Assembly (NCBI RefSeq): GCF_051014445.1
Contig: NC_135137.1
Location: 20,647,501-20,711,500 of the forward strand
Origin: Colletes latitarsis
Lineage: Eukaryota; Arthropoda; Insecta; Hymenoptera; Colletidae
Length of the DNA stretch: 64,000 bases
Direction: 5' to 3'
The notes under the pieces are model-generated. The model ran no database searches and was not told the origin of the DNA. It saw nothing but the letters and a program-made list of their open reading frames with translations. Every line of letters begins with the position of its first letter. Position 1 is the first letter of the stretch. Shown here in pieces: positions 1-8,232 of this stretch. The position numbers and the translations under genes were made by a program.

Positions 1-1
1 A

Positions 2-565
2 CCTCTTCCAATCACGCCTAATGGAAATAGACATATTCTTACCATACAGGACAATCTGACGAAATACTGCGTGGCAGTTGCAATACCTAATATTCGAGCC
101 GCGACCATTGCAGATGCCTTCGCACGACACTTTATCGCAATCTACGGTACACCTCGCGCAATATTAACAGATAAAGGAACTAGTTTCATTGGAAATTTAA
201 TGACGAATTTGGCAGAAATATTTAAAATTAAACAAATAACAACTTCCGGATACAGACCACAAACTAATGGATCATTGGAAAGAAGTCACATCGTGCTCAC
301 TGAATACCTCAAACATTACATGGATAATTACGAAGATTGGGATTTATTAATTCCTTTTGCAATGTTCTCATATAACACATCCGTTCACGAAGCAACAAAT
401 TTCACACCATACGAGTTAATTTTTGGAAAAGTAGCTCGAGAACCCAGTTCCTTCCCAGATAAAGAAAAATTAAAATCATATGGAGACTATTTACAGGACT
501 TGATTTCACACATAACTACAATCCGTAACATTACTTCGAAGAGGCCGAATATCCCGGATCGGTAA
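2..565 (+). CDS. Partial pol: retrotransposon integrase core domain
   Basis: The frame is open from the left edge, so no start is visible; a GTG at 71 is internal. Integrase joins the cDNA ends of the retroelement to target DNA. The catalytic triad is intact: first Asp in TIQD (codon at 50-52), second Asp in LTDKG (170-172), then exactly 35 residues to the Glu of LERSH (278-280), the D,D35E pattern. The Y-R-P-Q-T-N-G block before the Glu is typical of Ty3/gypsy integrases. The frame runs about 95 residues past the Glu and stops abruptly at 563-565. I do not see the C-terminal domain expected in this family, and the base composition becomes GC-richer near 540, so the 3' end of pol is probably deleted or rearranged. 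Described as a genomic fossil only. Confidence 0.8.
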   Translation, partial: PLPITPNGNRHILTIQDNLTKYCVAVAIPNIRAATIADAFARHFIAIYGTPRAILTDKGTSFIGNLMTNLAEIFKIKQITTSGYRPQTNGSLERSHIVLTEYLKHYMDNYEDWDLLIPFAMFSYNTSVHEATNFTPYELIFGKVAREPSSFPDKEKLKSYGDYLQDLISHITTIRNITSKRPNIPDR

Positions 566-859
566 CGCGGAAGACGGAGTCGTTGCCGATCTCCACCTGG
601 ACCGACTACAGGGGCAGCCACCTGTGAACGTAGCCGAGCACTGGTTGGAGGTGGGCTACGTCGTGCCCAAGGTTTAAATCCAGAACACAACGCACCAGTA
701 TCGATAAGTACACACCACAACATGATACTACACACCCCGACACATTTAGCTTTCAATTATTCTACTTTTCGCGACTTTTATTATTTTCTTTTGTAAATAA
801 GTAACAGGGCGCTTTCCGTCTAATATGAAAGCATCACGCATAACGCGATGTTTCATCTT
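566..859. other. Region between pol stop and PPT, no recognised gene
   Basis: About 540-680 is clearly GC-richer than the DNA on both sides, and frame 1 there is open for roughly 30 codons ending at a TGA. I do not recognise the peptide. From 825 to 856 an imperfect inverted repeat can form a stem-loop: ATGAAA and CATC pair with GATG and TTTCAT around an 11-nt loop with one bulged G. It lies three bases before the PPT. No env-like frame is visible. Confidence 0.5.
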
Positions 860-870
860 GGGGGGGGAGA
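860..870 (+). promoter_or_regulatory. Polypurine tract of LTR retrotransposon
   Basis: GGGGGGGGAGA lies directly against the TGTTACG start of the LTR. This is the position and composition expected for the RNase-H-resistant primer for plus-strand DNA synthesis in LTR retroelements. Confidence 0.85.
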
Positions 871-986
871 TGTTACGTATGTCGAACGTTTCGTTCCTCA
901 AATTTTTCTTGTCACTTGCGTGCATTATGAAATCGCCCTGCTACTTATCTAACCTTTGAAATGGGGGTCACTTCCGTCGCGATGCA

Positions 987-1053
987 GCAGCCCGTTAATT
1001 AATACAATTCGGAGAATAGAGCAGCCCGTTAATTAATACAATTCGGAGAATAG
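987..1053 (+). repeat. Two-copy 34-bp tandem repeat in LTR
   Basis: A 33-bp sequence starting GCAGCCCGTTAATTAATACA occurs at 987-1019 and again at 1021-1053 with one base between. It lies in the presumed U3 region upstream of the TATA box, where duplicated blocks often act as enhancers. That function is inference. Confidence 0.85.
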
Positions 1054-1107
1054 TGCACACGGTGATTTCTAACGTACTTTTGAATCCGCCCCACACAGAT
1101 TTTTTGG

Positions 1108-1115
1108 TATATAAA
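1108..1115 (+). promoter_or_regulatory. Candidate TATA box of the LTR promoter
   Basis: TATATAAA lies about 237 bp into the LTR, with TCATT about 11 bp downstream and TCATAA near 1141. The transcription start, and so the U3/R boundary, would be expected around 1130-1145. No clear AATAAA was found in the remainder of the LTR. Confidence 0.5.
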
Positions 1116-1610
1116 CCCTGTGATTTCATTACTCGGGGGATCATAATCGTACCGTCACGTTAGAGTCAACGTCACGTCTCTTGTCACGCGTATACGATTT
1201 GATAGTCAGTTGTATCTTGCGAGATCGGGCTACCGTACCCTTTAGTATCAAACCATATAGAATCCGTGAACCGGCATAAATTCTATTGCGGCCTTTATTT
1301 CCAACTGACATACCCCCGCATCGCCAGTGCGTCAACACCGTGCAAGGTCATTTTAGGTAAATATACTCATTCTTTGATCGCGACATAAGATACACGAAAC
1401 AATTGTATTTTATTTGTTGATTTAAAAATATATCTACTTTTATTATCAAATCAGAGTTACCCAACTTCTTTAACCCACAATTATATAAAGCGATTATTAT
1501 TAGTTAAACGTTCCCATAATAATATAACCTTACCGCTCGGGTTATATTATATTTAATAATTCACAGTTACGAGTTCAATTAACACATCCCCAAATCCAAA
1601 TACAACCTCT

Positions 1611-2045
1611 TACAACCTAGTGGCTCCTCGATTACGCATCGAGTTCGTCCACGCAATCTATTACCATCCTAGCGGCTCCCTGATTTCGAATCAGGTTCGT
1701 CCGCATCCTACAGCTCCCTGATTTCGCATCAGGTTCGTCTGTGATTTATCCAACCTCCCAGCAGCTCCTCGATTTCGCATTGAGTTCGTCTGCGTTTCTT
1801 CCAACCTCCTAGCAGCTCCCCGATTTCGCATTGGGTTCGTCTGCGTCGTTATCAACAATCCTAGTGACTCCCCGATTTCGCATCGGGTTCGTTCACGACG
1901 TTTCACCCTCCTACGGCTCCCTGGTTTCGCACCAGGTTCGTCCGTACGTGACTCCATCCCAGAGGCTCCCTGATCTCGCATCAGGTTCGTCCTCGTTATC
2001 AACTATCCTAGCGGCTCCCCGATTTCGCATCGGGTTCGTCCGTGT
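1611..2045 (+). repeat. Nine-copy ~50-bp minisatellite with a covarying hairpin
   Basis: Nine copies of a roughly 40-54-bp motif share a core of the form CTAGCGGCTCC, stem, loop, stem, TTCGTC. In every copy a 6-nt arm, a 5-nt loop (usually TTCGC) and a 6-nt complementary arm can fold. Stems are at 1627-1643, 1679-1695, 1717-1733, 1768-1784, 1819-1835, 1871-1887, 1920-1936, 1969-1985 and 2018-2034. Arm pairs differ between copies but stay paired: CTCGAT/ATCGAG, CCTGAT/ATCAGG, CCCGAT/ATCGGG, CCTGGT/ACCAGG, plus two with a single G-T wobble (CTCGAT/ATTGAG, CCCGAT/ATTGGG). The loop and the following TTCGTC are nearly constant. The block lies downstream of the TATA box and so would be transcribed. 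Confidence 0.92.
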
Positions 2046-2129
2046 ACCTAACTAACAAATTGATACCATATTCCATATTCTTTCTCGCACTCGCAGGCCA
2101 CGCGCGCTGCACGGCCCTGGCTCGTAACA

Positions 2130-2739
2130 CCTGCTAACTCATGTTACTGTTCTGATGAAAATGAAACGCTATGTTTTGTATTCGACTATGTCCTTTTAAA
2201 ATTTTTAATCCAACCCATACTTTGTATTAAACTGGCAAACGGGATCACTTTTCTTTTGTGGTTTAAACGGTTTGATGGTGCACATTATGCAAAGTTAAGC
2301 CAAATCAAACATATAATATATTCAGTTCGTCATAACAAATTGATAATTATACGGTTATCTAAAAACATATCGAGGAAAATCATTATTAATTAATTTCTGC
2401 AACTATTAATTCTACTACTAAGTTTTGTTTATGTTACAAAAATAAGATAATAACTCTTCTTATTGAAAAATCCCACAGCGTGCACGATACTGGCAAAGAG
2501 TGGATTCTCATTTTAATTTATTAATTTTCAATCTTAAACTATTGATTTTGAAAAATCGTATTAATAATATACATATGTTACGCTCACATATAAGAATAAT
2601 AATAAGAAAAAAATTTCTTTTTTTTGTCAATAATTAAAATATGATATGATATGGTTTTAAAACCCATTTATTTTCGTAAAATAAATTTTACAAAATTTCT
2701 TTTTCAAACTACTTACGTACTTTGCTGATGTGCGCCTAC
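2130..2739. other. AT-rich unit segment, no recognised gene
   Basis: Mostly AT-rich DNA. In the other units an open frame of about 90 codons begins 8 bp before this phase (9799-10071 in U2). In U1 its first codons are replaced by the LTR. It has no recognisable domain, and I treat it as a chance frame. Confidence 0.4.
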
Positions 2740-3016
2740 ATCGTCATGTGCGTCGGAAAGTAAAAATGCCTGGGCAGTCAGTCGAGAATCTCGACTCGAG
2801 ATTCCAAATCGTATGCCGTTGACGGGAGGTCGGATTTCAGTTGTTAAGAGCGAGAAGGCAAATGTGAGCCTTTCTCTCTCGACTCTCACGAGGCGGTCCG
2901 AAATTACTTCGGGCAGCGTCAGTTTGCCTTTGTCGACTTTCCGAAACATTACGAGCTCACGTACGCGCGAGAGAGCACACTATGCACACACTTCGGTGCA
3001 CTTCTGGCACCTCTGA
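2740..3016. other. GC-richer island of the unit (U1 copy)
   Basis: This ~280-bp segment is markedly GC-richer than its surroundings, with many CpG and GAGAG motifs. It contains the near-perfect palindrome GAATCTCGA-C-TCGAGATTC at 2786-2804. Frames of 67-78 codons are open on both strands. In U2 and U7 a TGA-to-TTA change just upstream extends the plus-strand frame to 121 codons (10329-10694, 59553-59918). Neither peptide is recognised. It ends CTCTGATTTCAG, like a splice acceptor. It could be a promoter/CpG island or an exon remnant. Other copies: 10418-10694, 23511-23787, 31185-31461, 44278-44554, 51952-52228, 59642-59918. Confidence 0.5.
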
Positions 3017-3380
3017 TTTCAGACACTTCCTCTAAACCAATGAAAAAACTTTTCGAACAAAAGTTACACAGAAATGACAACACTTGACAAGAAATTGCAA
3101 TAGTAGAAATTAGCAAAACAGTTTTTATTCAACAAGAAATCAAGGTCGTTTCAATTTTTTTTTAACAAAAATATATAATTTTTGTCTATCGATTTGTTTG
3201 TTGTATCTTTGTATTCTCTTTAAAAAAAAAGTGTAAGAGGTCTTAGGTCGAAAATTGACTGGAATTCTTTAGAAGCTATGATTTTTGTTCCGAATTCCCA
3301 TTCACGCGACACACTGTCTCCGCTCCGCCGCCCCCGGAGGAGGATTAAACTTCATTAAATAAACGAAAAAATACAGTTTG
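3017..3380. other. Unit segment, no gene seen
   Basis: AT-rich DNA followed by a short GC-rich patch near 3320-3345. No supported gene or structured element was found. Confidence 0.4.
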
Positions 3381-3452
3381 AAACCCTCCTATAACACGGT
3401 AGATCGGTTCCTATAAAATGCCGTGTTGTCTGAAACCGTGTTATATGAGACC
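3381..3452. repeat. CCGTGTTAT-motif repeat block, left
   Basis: It contains ATAACACGG (3391-3399), CCGTGTTGT and CCGTGTTAT (3436-3444). The first and last are a perfect 9-bp inverted pair. The same motif recurs as a second block at 5255-5335, on the other side of the TIR element. This suggests that one older repeat element was split by later insertion. Copies occur in every unit at the unit offset. Confidence 0.6.
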
Positions 3453-3786
3453 TAACCCAGAGCCAGTTCACTCGAAAAGGGAGGGGAGTTATGGTCCGAA
3501 AACTTATTAAAAACGAATATTTTTTTTTAATTCAATGACAGAATTTACCACACAGTATTTGTTTAAATAAGTAATATATTTAACATAACAGGAAATAATT
3601 AAATAAATATGAATGAGCGCAAGCAGGCTGTTGCAGCTCGTAATGCAAATCGAAACGTAACATACGAGAAACGTTGCGAGAAGGCGTCCCCAAGACGAAA
3701 GAAACAAAACGACCTATTTTATATTATAAACACATATAGATCGCTTTCTCACATTCTACATAAGCAATTTAATTTTTCTATGTATA
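3453..3786. other. Unit segment with a short basic open frame, no recognised gene
   Basis: A 74-codon frame starts at an ATG at 3609 and is rich in Arg and Lys at its N-terminus (NERKQAVAARNANR). It then runs into the TIR element at 3787, where it stops. A Cys/Arg difference (T or C at 3675) separates unit types. The frame lacks a recognisable domain and its C-terminal third is transposon sequence, so I do not call a gene. A protein remnant cut by the transposon remains possible. Confidence 0.35.
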
Positions 3787-5017
3787 CAGGGTGTTCGACC
3801 ACCCCTGGGAAAAATTTTAATGGGAGATTCTAGAGGCCAAAATAAGACGAAAATCAAGAATACCAATTTGTTGATGGAGGCTTCGTTAAAAAGTTATTAA
3901 CAATTAAATTAAAAAATTTCAAATCGTTTTGGAAAAATTATTTTCGGTTGCCAATTCGGGGGTCAATTACAATCATTTTTTATGAATACACATATCCCCG
4001 ACAATCCTACCCTCCTTCGAGAAAAAAATTCGGGTAGGTGGTGAAATTTCTCTTCTTGGCGAAAAAAAGAATTTTTCAAATCGTTCTAAAAATATTATTT
4101 CCGATTGCAAGGGTCGATTATAATCATTTTTTATGAATAGATATACCCCGGAAATCCTACCCAGTTTGGAGAAAAAAATTCGAGAAGGTGTGAAATTTTT
4201 CAACAAAATTAAAAAATTTTAAATCGTTCTAAAAAAATTATTTCTGATTGCAGGGACCAATTATAATAATTTTTGGTCGATAGACATACCCTCGAAATCG
4301 TAACCATTTTCGAGAAAAAAATTCCTTACCGAAAATATAATTTCAGGCGAAAAATGCTTCCCGTAAATTTTATGTTTGAATCTTTAAAACACCATAACTT
4401 CCGAACGGATTGGACGATTTTAATGTTAAGAAAGCCAAACGCCGCGTATTTTAGTGTAGAATATGTAACAATTATAAAAATATTGGAAAGGTTGTTCCTT
4501 GGCCCCGTAATGTTAGAAAACCCCCATAAAAATGGTCCAATTTTCAACTTATATAGCCATAACTCCTATAATAGTGAATATATTTCAATGAAACTTTTTT
4601 CTCAAGTAGAGCCCATAGGTACCTGCAAAAAAGTATTAAACAACTTTTCTGTAGGACGTCAAGCGAAATTATTAAAAATCAAAAACGAATTTTTAAGAAA
4701 AATCAACAGGGGATAGGTAGGTAGGTAGGTAGGTAGGTAGGTAGGTGCCTAAATTTTTCGGCGAAATTGAAAAGTTTCAAATCGTTCTGGAAAAATTATT
4801 TTCGGTTGCGGAGGTAAATTATAATCATTTTCGGTGAATAGACATACTCCCGAAATCTTACCCACTTTCGAGAAAAAATTCAGTATTGGCGGAACTTTAA
4901 ACGTTAATAACTTTTTAACGAAGCCACCATCAACAAATTGGTATTCTTGATTTTCGTCTTATTTTGGCCTCTAGAATCTCCCATTAATATTTTTCCCAAG
5001 GGTGGCCGAACACCCTG
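3787..5017. mobile_element. Non-autonomous TIR element with TA duplication (U1 copy)
   Basis: The left end CAGGGTGTTCG and right end CGAACACCCTG are flanked by TA (within TATA on both sides). The terminal inverted repeats are 115 bp (3787-3901 against 4903-5017) with four mismatches. The interior holds three to four ~165-bp degenerate subrepeats (about 3900-4330) and one more at 4750-4900. These show alternating blocks such as AAATCGTTCTAAAAA and TTCGAGAAAAAAATTC. A TAGG microsatellite lies at 4714-4746. No transposase is visible; the 147-codon frame at 4273-4716 starts at TTG and follows the subrepeats. The TA duplication fits a Tc1/mariner-type MITE. From memory, similar sequences are abundant in bees and ants. 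Confidence 0.8.
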
Positions 5018-5254
5018 TATATGTGTATGCATGTATGTATGTATAACAGAAAAGAAAAAAACACAAAAAATATTATTTTAATTTAACGCAACCTTAATTT
5101 AATAAATTATAATTTCTAATAATATATTTTTTCATGTAAAGCCACTATATTTCTTTCATTATTCTTTCGCGTCATTACTTTAAGGTAATTTAGGTTTTAA
5201 ATATGTTAAGCAAAAATCATGTTATCCAGTGCTGTACAAAGGTTTTCGCAATTT
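5018..5254. other. AT-rich unit segment, no gene seen
   Basis: It begins with an alternating TGTATG-type microsatellite (about 5020-5043), followed by AT-rich DNA with no supported gene. Confidence 0.4.
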
Positions 5255-5335
5255 TCTTATCGTGTTAGAGCGAAAGCGTGTTATAGGGGATATGATGCCG
5301 TGTTGTAGGGGACAAGCATCCCTGTATAGGGAAAT
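5255..5335. repeat. CGTGTTATAGGGG-motif repeat block, right
   Basis: Three degenerate motif copies occur (CGTGTTAGAGCG, GCGTGTTATAGGGG, CCGTGTTGTAGGGG), followed by the palindromic TCCCTGTATAGGGA. They match the block at 3381-3452. The ATCCCTG/ATCTCTG difference that distinguishes U4 and U6 lies here. Confidence 0.6.
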
Positions 5336-5411
5336 TCTCTTTTACAAATGTCGACGGAATCCCGACGTAACACCTGTATTCACGAGTTGTTATTAATGAA
5401 GTTGAAGGTAG

Positions 5412-5636
5412 ACGATCAACAACACAAGATTCACACGTAACCAGTCTTCCGAATTCAAGGACACTTCAATTTGGCGACAAGCATGGGATGCTGCTCACGA
5501 AATACACGAAACTTTCGTCGTGAGAGTAGCACGTGAAATTTACTTACATAACCTAAATCGAGCACGTACTCTACCTCACTTACGGGCACGAACGTAAGGC
5601 GATTTCTACAGTCGATATCGCCGATTTTTACAAAAG
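5412..5636 (+). other. Exon-like segment ending in a consensus splice donor
   Basis: A stop at 5409-5411 is followed by 61 sense codons without an ATG, to a TAA at 5595-5597. The local composition is less AT-rich than the surroundings, and the peptide contains a Trp-rich helix-like run (IWRQAWDAAHEIHETF). The segment ends at AAAAG|GTAAGT (5636/5637), an ideal 5' splice site. The peptide is not recognised. It could be an exon remnant or a chance frame. Other copies: 13090-13314, 26183-26407, 33857-34081, 46950-47174, 54624-54848, 62314-62538. Confidence 0.3.
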
Positions 5637-6065
5637 GTAAGTTTTAACGTTTAAGTAAACAAAGCCTCTGTAAGTTTTATTTTCCATACTTCAAAAGTAA
5701 AAATAAATACATGAAAAAAGAAAAAAACGTTCTTGACAAGTCCTATAAAATACTTGAGTTCAGTTTGTTCATAATTCATCGGTAAAAGAATCTAATGTTC
5801 TCTATGTTATCCGATACACAAGATATAAAGTCAGTTTCTCCTTTCATTATTAGATGCGTTGACTTTAATTTTATAAATTATGATGATAAGTATGATGATT
5901 TTACAGAAAGTAAAAATTATTTTTAATATTAAAGATTTCCTATATAAAGACAAGAAGGATATTTTTACCAATATCTATCTATCTATCTATCTTAATATTC
6001 TTCCCACTTGGCCCACTTACTTTAACGAGTCTGAGTAAATCATCAATGTACTATCTCTATTTTTA
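5637..6065. other. AT-rich unit segment with an ATCT microsatellite
   Basis: An ATCT repeat lies at about 5973-5992. A 43-codon ATG frame is at 5795-5926 on the plus strand, while the opposite strand is also open in places. This mutual openness argues against coding. No gene is called. Confidence 0.35.
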
Positions 6066-7131
6066 TTAATAAAAATAATAGTTGGATAACATAGAACTTA
6101 ATATTTTATTAGTCACACCGCTAATAAAATGAATCTGCGATTCCATATCCAAAGATATAGTATAAGCTAGAAAATTCAGATTATTCAAGTTACTTCTATC
6201 ACTCGTCAAATTTTTTATGAAATTCTATGCTAATTCATGCTCTTTAAAATATAATTATAATCTACTGGGACTTTTAGTTAACTTATGTTTTAATAAATCA
6301 ATAATCAAAGTATCTATAATTAATATTAAAATCAAATAAGAGTGTCGAAATAGTATTAATATTATCTTTTCTTAACACTATCAGTCTCTGATATTTAAAT
6401 CTGTTATCACCTTGTTCGAATAATTTATTACTAGCTTTGATAATATATTTTGGGATGGATTTTTTAAGAATGGAATAAAAGGAATTCAATTGCGAATTTT
6501 TATGAGGAATAAAGGGATATTATTATACTATCAACATGTATATCGTTCTTTAACTTGCCCATTTAGATATTTATATACTTGTATGAATATAAACCCATAC
6601 TAAAATCATGTAAATATCTAAATCATTTTTAAATCTATGATTTGGAAAATTTTAGGGACTTGGAACTTAATTCATCTTTTATCTTACAGTTTTATCACAC
6701 TTTAGAAGATAAAAATCATAATTAAACTTACATATACATAAATAATAATTTAATTTATTTTGCATAAAAACAGTCCTCTTCGTGCCTTTATATTTTCATT
6801 TTCTATGACCAAAAATTCGAAATTCGTTTCATTTTTACAAAAAAAGTGATTGGGATGTCCCAATCGGTAAGTATCATTTGTCGATTATCTTAAATATCTT
6901 ATTATATTTTTTATATACTAAATTTTCAAACCTCTTTACCTTGATATCTTCTTTTTCATGTAATTTGAATACTTTTCTAAAGTAATCTTTTGTAAAATGT
7001 TCTGTTAATCTAAATTATCTAATAAATCTATATCAGAATTAGTTAATTCTGTTATAAGATAAGTGAAATCAATAAAGACGAAGTTGCCAATATCAATTAA
7101 GTCAACTACTTTTGGTAATACATTTGGTTAA
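6066..7131 (-). pseudogene. Possible decayed AT-rich reading frame
   Basis: Reading the minus strand from 7131, a frame open to 7005 (rich in Asp, Leu and Ile) overlaps a second frame from 7008 to 6874 (rich in Lys and Phe). The offset is one base, as a frameshift would give. Further open pieces follow at about 6530-6298 (a 63-codon ATG/TTG frame) and 6213-6066. All four lie on the same strand in order. No domain is recognised, and AT-rich DNA yields such frames by chance. At 6848-6865 a perfect 8-bp inverted repeat (GATTGGGA-TG-TCCCAATC) lies immediately before GGTAAGTAT. Other complete copies: 13744-14809, 26837-27902, 34511-35576, 47604-48669, 55278-56343; the U7 copy is cut by the window end. 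Confidence 0.2.
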
Positions 7132-7871
7132 ACATTCTTTCTTATTTTTTATCTCTGAATTTCGAGATTACACAGATTAAAAAAATTTGTCTCTCTTTAT
7201 TATTGTATCTATTTTTTCAGAGGGTAAATAGGTTCGTCATCCCCTTCTTCATTTGGCTTATCTTCATTTTCTTTCTTTCTTTCTTTATTTGAAATTTGAA
7301 AAGTCTATTATTAACTTTTATTAACTTAACCCAGACCTAACCAGACCACAATTCATCTTTCATATATTACTTCTAAATTCTTTCTTATTAATACTTTTCT
7401 GTATTAAAAAGTAAGTAGTCTTTCGTGTGATGCTTATTCAACATTCTTACTACAGCTTGGTGTTGTTGTTGTTGTTGTTGTTTCTTTTTTTTACCAAGAA
7501 TAAAGTTATTTAAGAAGTTTATGCAGAAAATTTCACGTGAAAAATTTATTTTCTTAGAAAAGTACAACGTAGAACTATATATGATATGTTGTTTGTTTAT
7601 AAAATCATCAATAACTACGTATAAATATGGAAATATGGAATTATTCTATATTCTAACATTTAAACGACATTATACATACAATAATTGTATTAACCATATA
7701 TCCAAGCTAACCAGTTTAGCCAGCATATGGACTTCTTTAACGGTTCTCCGTATTCCTTCAAATAGCATGTCATTAGTGTTGTACGCACTGCATCTCATAT
7801 TATACGCAATTAATGTGACTTTTATACATATTATGCAACTGTATTATATCAACAAAGGGTGTACAAACCCG

Positions 7872-7902
<31 letters not shown>

Positions 7903-8232
7903 GTATTAAAAAAAGGGTAACGTGGAACTTGAAATGATTTTTTAGTTATTTTCTTTGGGTATTAAAGTAGATTTCATTGGATGTAAGAGTAGATGTAATT
8001 GGACAGTTAAGTATTTTTTATTATACTGTTAAAGCAATGTGTTTTAAGGGGAGGAGGTTTAAACACCTCGCCTAACCTAACCTCGTCCGGATCTCGAGGG
8101 AAGGAACGCTGGGCAAATGGAAAATAATCGGTGCAAGTTGAATTTATTTTCGCTTAGTCGCCTTATACGATTAAGCCGTTTATTTCTTAAATTTTACTCT
8201 TAATTACAATAGATAGAAGAAAATAATTTTCT
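7132..8232. other. Unit segment with CTTT, GTT and AAAT microsatellites, no gene
   Basis: It contains CTTT repeats near 7266-7284, seven GTT at 7462-7482, and AAAT repeats at 7873-7902. CCTAACCTAACC is at about 8073. A 117-codon plus-strand frame (7521-7874) has no recognisable domain and is overlapped by an open minus-strand stretch, so it is not called. The GTT and AAAT lengths vary between units and explain the 7,674, 7,678 and 7,690-bp unit sizes. Confidence 0.5.

Larger units (their letters stand above)
1..2129 (+). mobile_element. 3' portion of a Ty3/gypsy-like LTR retrotransposon
   Basis: The window opens inside this element. In order it shows a pol/integrase reading frame, a short non-coding stretch, a polypurine tract of eight G followed by AGA, and a complete 3' LTR bounded by the 7-bp inverted repeat TGTTACG / CGTAACA. 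The base after the LTR resumes the tandem unit at a phase that is internal to the other copies, so the element appears to have inserted into a repeat unit. The 5' LTR, gag and most of pol lie outside the window. The Ty3/gypsy assignment rests on the integrase motif and the PPT/LTR order; a BEL-type element is less likely. Confidence 0.85.
871..2129 (+). repeat. 3' long terminal repeat, 1,259 bp
   Basis: It begins TGTTACG immediately after the PPT and ends CGTAACA immediately before the tandem-unit sequence resumes. The ends are a perfect 7-bp inverted repeat with the canonical TG...CA. Internal features are a two-copy 34-bp tandem repeat, a TATA box candidate and a nine-copy hairpin minisatellite. 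The 5' LTR lies outside the window, so LTR-LTR divergence cannot be used to date the insertion. Confidence 0.88.

Noticed and set aside
1611..2045. CRISPR array
   Set aside because: The repeats are degenerate, contiguous, variable in spacing and inside a eukaryotic LTR, with no cas genes.
1691..2055. Open frames on both strands across the LTR minisatellite
   Set aside because: Produced by the repeat period and lack of stops in the motif. The hairpin covariation, not coding, explains the conservation pattern.
4273..4716. 147-codon open frame repeated in all units
   Set aside because: It starts at TTG, lies wholly inside the TIR element and follows its degenerate subrepeats, and the opposite strand is also open. 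Probably not a gene.
7521..7874. 117-codon open frame with hydrophobic C-terminus
   Set aside because: No recognisable family. The minus strand is open over the same bases, and the frame ends in the AAAT microsatellite.
8071..8082. CCTAACCTAACC as telomeric (TTAGG)n repeat
   Set aside because: Only about two and a half copies are present, inside every unit; it is too short to indicate a telomere.
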